The notes: generated from the sequence alone by a model not told the origin. A DNA stretch of 64,000 bases from Mesorhizobium sp. ES1-1 (GCF_020164785.1 NZ_JAIUGX010000006.1:186001-250000), one strand, 5' to 3'; shown: positions 25,576 to 33,742, counted from the first letter of the stretch. Numbers and translations are program-made.

Positions 25576-26685
25576 ATGAACGCGACGACCGACCCTGGCC
25601 TCTACCGTCATCTCGACCAGATGGCGCCTTGGGACGACAGGCTCCAGGTCCTGGAAGTGATCGGCGTCAGCGACGAGGCGCCGGACGTGAAGACCTTCAC
25701 CTTCCGATCCGACAACCAGACATGGTTCCGCTACAAGCCGGGCCAGTTCGTGACGCTGGAGCTGCCGACGGCGGACGGGCCGTTGATGCGCACCTATACA
25801 CTGTCGTCCTCGCCTTCACGGCCTTTCTCGATCGCAGTGACGGTGAAGGCACAGGCGGGCAGCATCGGGACACGCTGGATGTTCGACAATCTGACCACCG
25901 GCTCCCACGTCAAGGCCTACGGGCCGGCGGGGGATTTTTCGCTGCACAGCCATCCGGCGGCAAAATACCTGTTCATCTCGGCTGGCTCCGGGGTGACGCC
26001 GATGATGTCGATGCTGCGCTGGCTGAACGACTGCGCGCCATGGACCGATGTCGGCTTCGTCAACTGTGCGCGCCGTGCCGAAGAGATCATTTTCCGCAAG
26101 GAGCTCGAACTGCTCGGCAGCCGCATGCCGGGCCTGTCGCTCGGATTTATGATCGAGGAGCGGTCGAGCCGCGAAGGCTGGTTCGGCCATATGGGGCGCA
26201 TCGACGCGATCCGGTTGCCCCTGCTGGCGCCGGATTTCCGCGATCGCGAGATCTTCTGCTGCGGCCCCGATCCCTTCATGCGCGCGGTACGGCAGATGCT
26301 GGACGCTGCCGGCTTCGACATGGCGAAATACCATCAGGAGAGCTTTGCAGCACCGACGGTCGAGGAGATCCCGGCGCCGTTCGCATCCCGCGGCGAAGGC
26401 GGGACCGTTGTCCCCGCCGAAGCCGTGACAGCCATCCGGTTTGCGCTTTCGGATGTTGACGCCGAATGCGTCGCCGGACAGACGGTGCTACAGACGGCAC
26501 GATCTTCGGGCGTGCGGATACCCGCCGCCTGCGAGTTCGGCCTATGCGGAACCTGCAAGGTCAAGAAGATTTCCGGCGAGGTCGAGATGAGCCACAATGG
26601 CGGCATCCTCGATCACGAGATCGAGGATGGCTTCATTCTCGCCTGCTGTTCGAAGCCGCGCTCGGCGCTCGAAATCGAGGCGTGA
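25576..26685 (+). CDS. gbcB: Glycine betaine monooxygenase reductase subunit
   Basis: A 369-residue FAD/[2Fe-2S] reductase. The FAD-binding barrel (about 20-125) has MRTYTLSSSPSRP. The NAD(P)-binding region (about 130-255) has FISAGSGVTPMMSML and FCCGPDPFM. The C-terminal plant-type ferredoxin domain (about 285-369) has ligands in CEFGLCGTC and a final Cys in LACCS. It passes electrons from NAD(P)H to the Rieske centre of GbcA, 68 bases upstream. The order reductase-then-ferredoxin is the GbcB/vanillate-reductase-like arrangement seen in demethylase systems. Confidence 0.85.
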   Translation: MNATTDPGLYRHLDQMAPWDDRLQVLEVIGVSDEAPDVKTFTFRSDNQTWFRYKPGQFVTLELPTADGPLMRTYTLSSSPSRPFSIAVTVKAQAGSIGTRWMFDNLTTGSHVKAYGPAGDFSLHSHPAAKYLFISAGSGVTPMMSMLRWLNDCAPWTDVGFVNCARRAEEIIFRKELELLGSRMPGLSLGFMIEERSSREGWFGHMGRIDAIRLPLLAPDFRDREIFCCGPDPFMRAVRQMLDAAGFDMAKYHQESFAAPTVEEIPAPFASRGEGGTVVPAEAVTAIRFALSDVDAECVAGQTVLQTARSSGVRIPAACEFGLCGTCKVKKISGEVEMSHNGGILDHEIEDGFILACCSKPRSALEIEA

Positions 26686-26727
26686 CCCGCAACGCGCTTC
26701 CGTCTTGCCAACGAAGCGTCAAATGTT

Positions 26728-26739
26728 TAGACGCGTCTA
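26728..26739. promoter_or_regulatory. Perfect 12-base palindrome before the PqqD-like gene
   Basis: TAGACGCGTCTA is a perfect inverted repeat, placed 64 bases before the PqqD-like ATG and 43 bases after the gbcB stop. Its position suits an operator or a regulator site for the following operon. No matching regulator can be named. Confidence 0.3.
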
Positions 26740-26802
26740 CGGTGGGTCGAAGCTTGGGAGCCGAGGAACGTTTCCTGTTCGGGCCTTGGCGGGGAAACAG
26801 CC

Positions 26803-27234
26803 ATGCAAACATCCGGCATCTATACGATTGCAAGCAAGGACATCGTCTTTGAATCCTTCGACGGCGAAGCTGTCGTCCTCGATCTGACGAGCGGAAAATA
26901 TTTCGGCTTCTCGGATTCGGGCAGCAGGCTTTGGGATGCCTTGTCATCGGGGGTGCCCGCCGCGGAACTGGCCGGTGTCGTGACCGGCGCCGGACCGCTC
27001 AGCGCCACCGACATCGATGGCTTCGTTTCGCAACTGCTCGAATTCGGTCTGCTCGCGCCGGTTTCCGATGCGCCGGCGCAGCCGCTTTCCGGGACATTGC
27101 TCGCCCAACTCGCCGATACAACCGAGCCGCTCAAGGTCGACATCCATGACGACCTTGCCGACCTGATCGTCGTTGACCCCATTCATGAGGTCGAAGAGCC
27201 GCTCGGCTGGCCTGCGGTCAAACAGGCGACCTGA
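26803..27234 (+). CDS. PqqD-like protein (HPr-rel-A system type) with acidic C-terminal tail
   Basis: A 143-residue protein. Residues about 12-88 form a PqqD-like domain, recognisable by AVVLDLTSGKYFGFSDSGSR and the following helices with SQLLEFGLL. PqqD proteins bind precursor peptides for modifying enzymes. A tail at 89-143 is unusual: it is acidic and ends with LIVVDPIHEVEEPLGWP. It is the first gene of a tight operon with an HPr-kinase-related ATPase, glycosyltransferases and a nucleotidyltransferase. No radical SAM, cyclase or separate precursor gene is next to it. I recall an NCBI/TIGRFAM name for such proteins (PqqD family, HPr-rel-A system); the biochemical role is unknown. Confidence 0.72.
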   Translation: MQTSGIYTIASKDIVFESFDGEAVVLDLTSGKYFGFSDSGSRLWDALSSGVPAAELAGVVTGAGPLSATDIDGFVSQLLEFGLLAPVSDAPAQPLSGTLLAQLADTTEPLKVDIHDDLADLIVVDPIHEVEEPLGWPAVKQAT

Positions 27235-27289
27235 GCGCCTTGGGCGCTTCGCGGCCGCGCAGCCAAGCGGTGCCGGGGTAGAACAGGCA

Positions 27290-28339
27290 ATGCCAAAAGT
27301 TAACCTCGATAACCTGGCGGATTACGCGCGCTATGTGCTAGCGCAGGCGGAGCGCTGCAGCGCGAACTTTCCCCTGACGCGCGCGGTCCGCCTGCCTGCG
27401 CTGACGCTGACTACGCGGTTGGGCCCGGGCGGGCTGGCGGATGCGGTGGTCGACGGCTTCATCGCCGCGCGAGACGACGACGCGCCGGCCGATGCGTGCC
27501 GCATCTTCGTCGCGCATCCCGGCATCAACGGCATTGCCGCGCCGGAGAGCTGGGGAAACGCCCTCTTCACCCAGCATGGCTTCGCCACCCGCCTCGCTGA
27601 AGCCGGGTTGCGCGGCAACCATTACCACGACCTGGATTTCTGGCAGTTCTACGACCCGGAGCGCCGCGTCGGCGTTCAGTTGATGACGGCGCAGGACAGT
27701 TTCCCGCCTTGGGAGCCCGGGGCGCCGCTACGGCCCTTCCTGCACTGGGAATATGCGGCGCGCGGCATGCGGCTGGCGCACGCGGGAAGCTTGGGCATCG
27801 GCGGCAAGGGCGTGCTTCTGGCCGGATCGGGCGGAGCCGGCAAATCCGGAACGGTGGTCGCCGGCCTGCTCAACGGGCTCGATAGTGTCGGCGACGACTA
27901 CGTCCTGATCGACCTTTCCGGCGGCGTCACCGCTCATCCTCTGTTTTCCACGCTCAAGCAGGATCCGGAAGGCTTCCGCAGGCTAGGATTGAAGGAGCGG
28001 CTAGGATCTCACGGTCCGTTGAATTGGCAGGGCAAATATCAGTTCCGTGTCGATGACATCGCGACCCGGCCGACACCCTCACGGCTCGACATGATTGCAT
28101 TGATGGTGCCCCAAATCAGCGGTGGCGAGGCAAGCTCGATCATGCCCGTGTCGCGCAAGGACGCCATGATCGCATTGGCGCCGTCGGGTATTGCCCAGAT
28201 GCCTGGCGAGCGGGAAAGCGGCTTCCGCTTTTTCAGCGACCTGACGCGACGCCTGCCGTGTTATCGGCTTTCGCTGGGTACGCGGCCCGATGAGATCGCC
28301 GGCACGATCGCCGATTTCATAACACGGGGCGGGCCGTGA
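27290..28339 (+). CDS. HprK-related kinase A
   Basis: A 349-residue protein with an HPr-kinase/phosphorylase-like C-terminal half. The P-loop is GSGGAGKSG at 179-187, followed by an SVGDDYVLIDL strand reminiscent of the second acidic motif of HprK. The N-terminal half (about 1-165) matches no domain I can name but has clusters of aromatic and acidic residues (HYHDLDFWQFYDPE). Relatives in RiPP clusters phosphorylate a peptide Ser, while classical HprK acts on the PTS carrier HPr. The start at 27290 is 55 bases after the PqqD-like stop. Its stop overlaps the next GTG by four bases. Substrate unknown; the PqqD-like protein or its tail is a candidate. Confidence 0.75.
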   Translation: MPKVNLDNLADYARYVLAQAERCSANFPLTRAVRLPALTLTTRLGPGGLADAVVDGFIAARDDDAPADACRIFVAHPGINGIAAPESWGNALFTQHGFATRLAEAGLRGNHYHDLDFWQFYDPERRVGVQLMTAQDSFPPWEPGAPLRPFLHWEYAARGMRLAHAGSLGIGGKGVLLAGSGGAGKSGTVVAGLLNGLDSVGDDYVLIDLSGGVTAHPLFSTLKQDPEGFRRLGLKERLGSHGPLNWQGKYQFRVDDIATRPTPSRLDMIALMVPQISGGEASSIMPVSRKDAMIALAPSGIAQMPGERESGFRFFSDLTRRLPCYRLSLGTRPDEIAGTIADFITRGGP

Positions 28340-29088
28340 AGCTGAGCGTGATCATGCCGGTTTACAACCGCGAGCGCTACGTCGTCCCGGCCTTGCGATC
28401 CTTGCTGCGGCAATGTGGCGAGGTGGACATGGATATCATCGTCATCGATGACGGATCCACCGATGGCTCCGCCGCAGCCGTGCGCGCAATGGCCACTGAC
28501 GCGCCACGCATCCGGCTTTTCCAGCAGGCCAATAGGGGTGTTGCCGCCGCGCGCAATGCAGGTTTGCGGCAGCTGCCACCGGATGCCAGCTTCGTATCAT
28601 TCCTCGATTCGGACGACCTTTCCGTGCAGGGTCGGTTTCAGGCCGACCTTGCCCAATTCAGGGCCGACTCCGATCTGCAACTGACCTATTCGCTGATGAC
28701 GCTGGCCGACCGGATAGACGACGAGGCTTTGGAGCCCGCTGCAGACAGCCGGACGATCACTGTGCGGGGAATTTCGTTGAGCGCGGCGCTGTTCGACCGG
28801 GCATTGCTCACTCGCGTGGGATTTTTCGACGAGGAGTTCGAGCAGTCGGAGGATACTGACTATCTGCTGCGCGTTTTCGAGACGGGCCCGAACTACAGGC
28901 TGCTGGACACGGTCGCAATCTACTACAGGCGCCACGCCGGCAACGTCACCCGAGACCACGGCGGCAGGCTGCGCAACCATATGCGTGCGATCCACAAGTC
29001 AATGCGCCGGCGCAAAGCCGATCCATCCTTGCCTGCGGTCCCGGCTATGTTCGAATTCAAGAACCCGACCGATTGGCAGAGGCTCTGA
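28336..29088 (+). CDS. Family-2 glycosyltransferase (tandem copy 1)
   Basis: A 250-residue GT-A fold glycosyltransferase with the family 2 start LSVIMPVYNRERYV, the nucleotide-binding IVIDDGSTDGS, and the DXD-type FLDSDD motif. Helix-rich C-terminal residues read MRAIHKSMRRRKADPSL and end in DWQRL. It begins with GTG overlapping the kinase stop (GTGA), showing tight coupling. It is a clear tandem paralogue of the next gene, which has the same length. No transmembrane segment is seen, so it is a soluble or peripheral enzyme. Donor and acceptor are unknown. Confidence 0.82.
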   Translation: MKLSVIMPVYNRERYVVPALRSLLRQCGEVDMDIIVIDDGSTDGSAAAVRAMATDAPRIRLFQQANRGVAAARNAGLRQLPPDASFVSFLDSDDLSVQGRFQADLAQFRADSDLQLTYSLMTLADRIDDEALEPAADSRTITVRGISLSAALFDRALLTRVGFFDEEFEQSEDTDYLLRVFETGPNYRLLDTVAIYYRRHAGNVTRDHGGRLRNHMRAIHKSMRRRKADPSLPAVPAMFEFKNPTDWQRL

Positions 29089-29146
29089 TGTCACGCCCTT
29101 CCACCATGACGATTCGTGCCGGCCACAAGCCGTCGGGGACCTACCT

Positions 29147-29899
29147 ATGACGCTGAGCGTGATCATGCCTGTCTACAATCGCGAGGCCTATGTCGGCGCC
29201 GCTCTGCGTTCGCTGCTCAGGCAACAGGACGAAGCCGATCTTGATATCATCGTGGTCGACGACGGGTCCACGGACGGTTCCAACGAGGCCGTCCGCTCGC
29301 TGATGAGCCAGACGTCCCGCATACGCCTTTTCAAGCAGCCGAACATGGGCGTCACGAAAGCCCGCAACACCGGCCTACAGCAATTGCTGCCGCAAACCCG
29401 CCTGGTGTCGTTTCTCGATTCGGACGACATTTCTCCTGCAGGGCGTTTCAAGGCGGATCTGTCCTGTTTCGACAGCGACCCGCAACTTGAGCTGACCTAT
29501 TCGCGCATGACGCTGGTCGACCAGCTGGATGGCGAGACACTGGAGCCGGCTGCAGGCAGCCACTCCATCACCGTGCGGGGCATCCACCTGTCCGCCGGGA
29601 TCTTCGCCCGCGGCCTGGTCGACCGCATCGGCGGTTTCGACGAGGACTTCCAGCAAGCAGAGGACACCGACTATCTGCTCAGGGTCTTTGAGAGCGGCGC
29701 GAAATACACTATGCCCGATACGGTTGCACTTTATTACCGGCGCCACCCAGGCAACATGACCAAGGAAGCAGACGTGCCCTTTCGCGAATTCATGCGTGCC
29801 ATCTACAAGTCGATGAAACGCCGCAAGGGCGATCCTAGTTTGCGCCGTGTCGAGGGTATCTTCGACTTCAAGGACCTCGCGCAGTGGCGGTTCCTCTGA
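29147..29899 (+). CDS. Family-2 glycosyltransferase (tandem copy 2)
   Basis: A 250-residue paralogue of the preceding enzyme, with LSVIMPVYNREAYV, VVDDGSTDGS, FLDSDD and the matching C-terminal MRAIYKSMKRRKGDPSL ending in AQWRFL. The start at 29147 gives the same N-terminus and length as copy 1; a longer in-frame reading from 28985 would run through the upstream gene. Copy 1 and copy 2 differ most in the acceptor-side loops, for example LAQFRADSD versus LSCFDSDPQ, suggesting related but distinct acceptors or successive sugar additions. The stop overlaps the next ATG (TGATG). Confidence 0.82.
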   Translation: MTLSVIMPVYNREAYVGAALRSLLRQQDEADLDIIVVDDGSTDGSNEAVRSLMSQTSRIRLFKQPNMGVTKARNTGLQQLLPQTRLVSFLDSDDISPAGRFKADLSCFDSDPQLELTYSRMTLVDQLDGETLEPAAGSHSITVRGIHLSAGIFARGLVDRIGGFDEDFQQAEDTDYLLRVFESGAKYTMPDTVALYYRRHPGNMTKEADVPFREFMRAIYKSMKRRKGDPSLRRVEGIFDFKDLAQWRFL

Positions 29900-30576
29900 T
29901 GACCGGCTACGGCGTCGTCATTCCCGCCTTCAACGCGGCCGCGACCATTGCGGAGACACTGGATTCGGTGATGGCTCAGACGGTCAGGGCCGAAGCGGTC
30001 ATTGTCGTCGACGACGGTTCAACTGACGACACCGTTGCCGTGATCAACGCGATGAACCTGCCGGTCACCGTCTTGCGGCAAGACAATGCCGGCCCGGGTA
30101 GCGCCACCACCAGGGGGCTTGCGGCCCTGTCTACGCCTTTGGTGGCCACGCTCGACGCCGACGATCTCTGGCTGCCGCATAAAATCGAAAAGCAGCTGGA
30201 ATATCTTGACCGCAACCCGGGCATCGCAGGCGTCTTTTCGCATTGGCGCGTGTTTCGCAACAACCGGCCCGACCTGCCCGAAGGGCCCGAGTTGGCCGGC
30301 TGGTCGCGCACGACAATGATGATCCGCCGCCAGGTTGTCGCGAGCGTCGGCCCGATCGTCGACCCACAGGGCGGGCGCGGCGAGATGATCGACTGGATCG
30401 CGCGGGTGCGCGAGGCGGATTTCGGCCTGACCATGCTTGACGACGTCCTGGCCTTGCGCCGCATCAGGCCCGGCAGCCTCTCCTATGGCCGCGACCCGGC
30501 GCGCGATCGCGGTTATCTCGAAGTCGCGAGGCTCGCTTTGCAGAGGCGGACGCGAAACAGAGCGGGCACCGCCTGA
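29899..30576 (+). CDS. Family-2 glycosyltransferase (divergent third member)
   Basis: A 225-residue GT-A enzyme with YGVVIPAFNAAATI, VVDDGSTDDT and the LDADDLW motif. It is only distantly similar to the two 250-residue neighbours and lacks their C-terminal extension. The ATG at 29899 overlaps the upstream stop by one base and is preferred over an in-frame GTG at 29884. Its own stop overlaps the nucleotidyltransferase ATG by one base. It fits the same glycan- or cofactor-modifying operon; specificity unknown. Confidence 0.8.
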   Translation: MTGYGVVIPAFNAAATIAETLDSVMAQTVRAEAVIVVDDGSTDDTVAVINAMNLPVTVLRQDNAGPGSATTRGLAALSTPLVATLDADDLWLPHKIEKQLEYLDRNPGIAGVFSHWRVFRNNRPDLPEGPELAGWSRTTMMIRRQVVASVGPIVDPQGGRGEMIDWIARVREADFGLTMLDDVLALRRIRPGSLSYGRDPARDRGYLEVARLALQRRTRNRAGTA

Positions 30577-32042
30577 TGGCTCTCCGCCGCATAGGCCGCC
30601 GGTTTCCGGACTATGGCTGGTCCTGGCCCACCGGCAAGCTCGACCAGTTGCTTAAGGCCGCGCTGCTGCAGGATGAGGATTTGGCTGGCCGGTTGGCCGG
30701 ACGCTGGCTCGACGAGAACGACATCGATCTCGTCTCCTTCCGCGAACACCGGCTGCTCGCGGCGATCTCCGACAGGTTCGGCAGGAAGCTGGCCGCGCAT
30801 TCCGCCTATCCGCGCCTTGTCGGCCTGCAGAAGATGTTATGGACAAAGTCGCGCATGGCGATGCGCGAGGCCGAACCAGCGCTGGCGGCGATGGTGGAGG
30901 CCGGCGCCGACATTATGCTGATCAAGGGCGCCAGCCGCATTGCGCTGAACGCGTCGGCGCAGCGCGGGCGAGTGGCGCACGATATCGATATATTGGTGCG
31001 TCCGCGCGACATGGCCACCGTCTTCGATGTCCTGCGCGACCGCGAGTGGCAGATCGCCTCGGGTGTCAGCGCGCAATATCTGCGGACACGGTTGGCGTCG
31101 CTGCGGTCGATGAACTTCTTCAAGGGCAGCTTCGGTGACATCGACCTGCATCAACTCGGCTATGACGGTTCGCAACCAAGCGCCGAGGACGACCTGGCGA
31201 TCTGGCGGCGGGCCATCCCTGCCGCGTTCAGCGGGGTCGGCGTCTTTGTGCCCTCGCCCGCCGACCGCATGGCGCTGGCAATCGCCCATGGCGGGCTCGA
31301 CGCTCACACCCACAGCGACTGGCTTGTCGATTGCGCCGTCGCCATCCGGGGTGGTGACGTCGACTGGGACGTCTTTCTCGACATCGTCGGCAAGCGTGGC
31401 CTTGCCGTCCCAGCGGCGGTGGCTTTGTCCTATCTCTCCCATGGGATCGACCTTCCCGTGCCGGAGGCGACGCTGGGCAGGATCGTCGAGATGGCCGACC
31501 GGCTCGGTCTGTCGCGCTGGTCATCGGTGCTGCAGGCCAAGCCGCGTACGGATTTCGGCGGCTTGGTTTGGCTGTCGCGCGGGCTGGCCAAGCAATTGCG
31601 CCTGAAGCGGAAGAAGGGCCGGCTGCAGCAGGAGCCGCCGGCACGGCCATGGCGCGGCAGACGGGCCGCTCGCAGCCCGGCAGGAGCGCCGGCGCCAATG
31701 GTGTTTTCACAAATCATCGCGTGTCCGCCAACGAGCGGGGAGATGATGCTGGATGTCATTGTCAGGATCGACATTCCGCCGGTGCGCCGCCGCATAGAGA
31801 TGGAAATCAATGCCGGCGACCACCACATCGCTCGCCTGCGCGCCACAGCCATCAGCCGATCCGGCAAGCAGCGGATGCTGCATTTCCGCGGCAAGGTGAT
31901 GCTGGACGGGGTCAGGCAAGCGCTGACGCTCGAGGCGCGTCCGTCGCGGCAGTTTCGCGAGTGGAGCGACGAAGCCACCGTCGCCACCTATGGGGCCCTG
32001 CCCTTCCAGATGGTGTCGGCAAAGTTCTCGCCAGCCAATTGA
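30576..32042 (+). CDS. Nucleotidyltransferase family protein (NTP_transf_5 type)
   Basis: A 488-residue protein. Residues about 60-330 match the nucleotidyltransferase family often found in peptide-modification and HprK-related clusters, with LIKGAS at 115-120 and the catalytic-type Asp136-Ile-Asp138 in VAHDIDILV. A basic Pro/Arg-rich linker follows (about 345-375). A C-terminal beta-rich domain of about 100 residues (380-488) has no match I recognise. It is the last gene of the operon, with its ATG overlapping the third glycosyltransferase stop. The expected chemistry is nucleotide transfer to a small molecule or protein; the target is unknown. Confidence 0.72.
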   Translation: MALRRIGRRFPDYGWSWPTGKLDQLLKAALLQDEDLAGRLAGRWLDENDIDLVSFREHRLLAAISDRFGRKLAAHSAYPRLVGLQKMLWTKSRMAMREAEPALAAMVEAGADIMLIKGASRIALNASAQRGRVAHDIDILVRPRDMATVFDVLRDREWQIASGVSAQYLRTRLASLRSMNFFKGSFGDIDLHQLGYDGSQPSAEDDLAIWRRAIPAAFSGVGVFVPSPADRMALAIAHGGLDAHTHSDWLVDCAVAIRGGDVDWDVFLDIVGKRGLAVPAAVALSYLSHGIDLPVPEATLGRIVEMADRLGLSRWSSVLQAKPRTDFGGLVWLSRGLAKQLRLKRKKGRLQQEPPARPWRGRRAARSPAGAPAPMVFSQIIACPPTSGEMMLDVIVRIDIPPVRRRIEMEINAGDHHIARLRATAISRSGKQRMLHFRGKVMLDGVRQALTLEARPSRQFREWSDEATVATYGALPFQMVSAKFSPAN

Positions 32043-32065
32043 GCGGGAGGCCAAAAGATGGCCGA

Positions 32066-32278
32066 TCACGTGTTGTCCGGCGTGATCAGCCTCACCAACG
32101 GGAAATAGGTCCGGTATCGGCCGACGTCCCGGGTGAGCAGTGGCAGCCTGGCCACCGCGGCATGGGCGCCAATGAAGAAGTCAGGCAAGACGACCGTCCG
32201 CGACCCTGCCGACCGGCGGTACCTCTCGGAGCGGATTTCAATGGTGAACAGCCTTTCTTGAGACCGGCGTACGGTCAA
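32066..32278 (-). pseudogene. Remnant of a VapC-type PIN-domain toxin gene
   Basis: Only the C-terminal third of a PIN-domain protein is recognisable: LPDFFIGAHA, LLTRD, RYRTYFP and a final LITPD, which match the end of VapC ribonucleases. The N-terminal half with its catalytic Asp is missing, and the residues before VVLPDFF look unrelated. There is no VapB antitoxin nearby. It ends 23 bases from the nucleotidyltransferase stop and abuts the ferredoxin reductase gene. It is best read as a decayed toxin-antitoxin locus. Confidence 0.65.
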
Positions 32279-33021
32279 ACTCCATAACGTTCTGTGCGGA
32301 TCTCGCCCGCCGGCACCCCGGCATCGATCAGCGCCTGGGCAGCGGCCGACACGAAGGCGTTGGAGCCGCAGATGAAGGCGAGGGACGGCGGCCCCGGCAG
32401 CCGCGCCATCACTTGCGCGACCATGGTGACATCCACGCGCCGCGAATAGTCGGATGGGCGGCGCGCGGCCTCGCGGGTCAGCGTCAGCGTCAGATCGAAG
32501 CCGTCCCCGCGATCATCGAGGGCGATCAGTTCGTCACGAAAGATCACCTCGTCCCAGATCCGGGCCGAAAAGACGAGAGCGACGGGCACCGTGGACTTGC
32601 GCGCGGCGCGGTGGCGGACCATCGACATCAAGGGCACGACGCCCGAACCGCCGCCAATCAGCAGAAGCGGCCCGCCATCATCATCGGGCCAGACGAAATG
32701 CCCGCCAAGCGGTCCACGCAATTCGATCTCGTCGCCAGCCGCCGCGACCTCGTGGAAGAATGGCGAAACCTCGCCATCGTCGAGTTTCTCGATCGCCAGT
32801 TCGACTACGCCGTCATTATCGGGCGCGGAGGCAATCGAATAGGAGCGGCGTGCCTGATAACCGTCTGGCGCAGTCAGTCTGACATCGACATGCTGGCCGG
32901 CGCGATAGGCGAATGGCCGCGACGGCTGGACGAAGAAGCTGGTGACGCGCGGCGTGCGCTTCTCGATGCGGACAATGCTGGCCGCCTGCCAGGGCGACCG
33001 AGCCGTGGCCGCATCGCTCAT
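32275..33021 (-). CDS. Ferredoxin reductase-like FAD/NAD(P) oxidoreductase
   Basis: A 248-residue FNR-family protein. The FAD domain has RRSYSIASAP, and the NAD(P) domain has LLIGGGSGVVPLMSM and a FICGSNAFV segment. It lacks any [2Fe-2S] domain. The ATG at 33021 overlaps the stop of the sulfite-oxidase-like gene by four bases, so the two products are probably partners, with this protein delivering electrons from NAD(P)H to the molybdoenzyme or the reverse. An upstream in-frame ATG at 33051 lies inside the partner gene and is not used. Confidence 0.82.
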   Translation of the reverse strand: MSDAATARSPWQAASIVRIEKRTPRVTSFFVQPSRPFAYRAGQHVDVRLTAPDGYQARRSYSIASAPDNDGVVELAIEKLDDGEVSPFFHEVAAAGDEIELRGPLGGHFVWPDDDGGPLLLIGGGSGVVPLMSMVRHRAARKSTVPVALVFSARIWDEVIFRDELIALDDRGDGFDLTLTLTREAARRPSDYSRRVDVTMVAQVMARLPGPPSLAFICGSNAFVSAAAQALIDAGVPAGEIRTERYGV

Positions 33022-33638
33022 GGATCGTCCGTATAGCGCTGCTCGCGCCATGGATCGCCATAGATGTGATAGCCGCGCAATTCCCAGAAGCCGGGCTCGT
33101 CACGGGTCGTGAACTGCAGGCCGTTCACCCATTTGGCCGATTTCCAGAAATAGAGATGCGGAACGAGCAGCCGCGCCGGGCCGCCATGGTCGGCAATGAT
33201 CGGTTCGCCTTCATAGAGCAGGGCCACCATGGCTTTGCCGTCGGTCAGATCCTTTGTCGGCACGTTGGTCGTATAACCATCGAAGGCAAGTGCAAGAGTA
33301 TAGGCGGTCGGCGGCTCGATCCCCGCATCGGCAAGGATGTCGTCGACCAGCACGCCCTGCCAGGCCGTATCGAACTTGGTCCAAGCGGTCACGCAATGGA
33401 TGTCGCGTGTCATCTTGGTCAGCGGCAGGGCGTTGAACTCGGCCCAGTTCCATTTCTTGATCGGCCGCGGCCCATGCTTCAGCGTGAACGACCAGTCCTC
33501 GGTCCGCACCCTAGGCGTGGGGCCGGCCGACAGAACCGGAAAGCCCTGTTCGAGATACTGGCCGGGCGGAATGCGCGCATCGCCATCGGCAGGCGGGCGC
33601 CGTCCTGAAGAGAAACCTCGGGTGGCCATCTCGGGCAA
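33018..33638 (-). CDS. Sulfite oxidase-like molybdopterin oxidoreductase
   Basis: A 206-residue protein of the sulfite oxidase / MsrP-like molybdopterin family. The molybdenum-ligand Cys is Cys82 in RDIHCVTAW, and the family stretch ADHGGPARLLVPHLYFWKSAKW lies at about 149-170. It has no Tat or Sec signal, unlike MsrP, so it should be cytoplasmic. It is translationally coupled to the FNR-type reductase. The physiological substrate is unknown; sulfoxides and sulfite are known for the superfamily. An in-frame ATG at 33629 is an equally possible start. Confidence 0.8.
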   Translation of the reverse strand: MPEMATRGFSSGRRPPADGDARIPPGQYLEQGFPVLSAGPTPRVRTEDWSFTLKHGPRPIKKWNWAEFNALPLTKMTRDIHCVTAWTKFDTAWQGVLVDDILADAGIEPPTAYTLALAFDGYTTNVPTKDLTDGKAMVALLYEGEPIIADHGGPARLLVPHLYFWKSAKWVNGLQFTTRDEPGFWELRGYHIYGDPWREQRYTDDP

Positions 33639-33742
33639 TCCCCTGTTGCATCAAGCCACTATCGGCCTGATGCAATGTTCTCGAAGATTGCGGGCTGGGC
33701 AACCGGAATCTTGATGGATCAAACCTGATTGTGCTCGCTGCA

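Noticed and set aside
26723..26887. A possible 54-residue precursor peptide before the HprK-related operon (MFRRVYGGSKLGSRG start)
   Set aside because: More than half of it overlaps the PqqD-like gene in another frame, there is no convincing ribosome-binding site, and it lacks a leader/core pattern.
26803..32042. Reading the PqqD/HprK/nucleotidyltransferase set as a lasso-peptide cluster
   Set aside because: No asparagine-synthase-like cyclase, no transglutaminase-like leader peptidase and no precursor are present, while three glycosyltransferases are.
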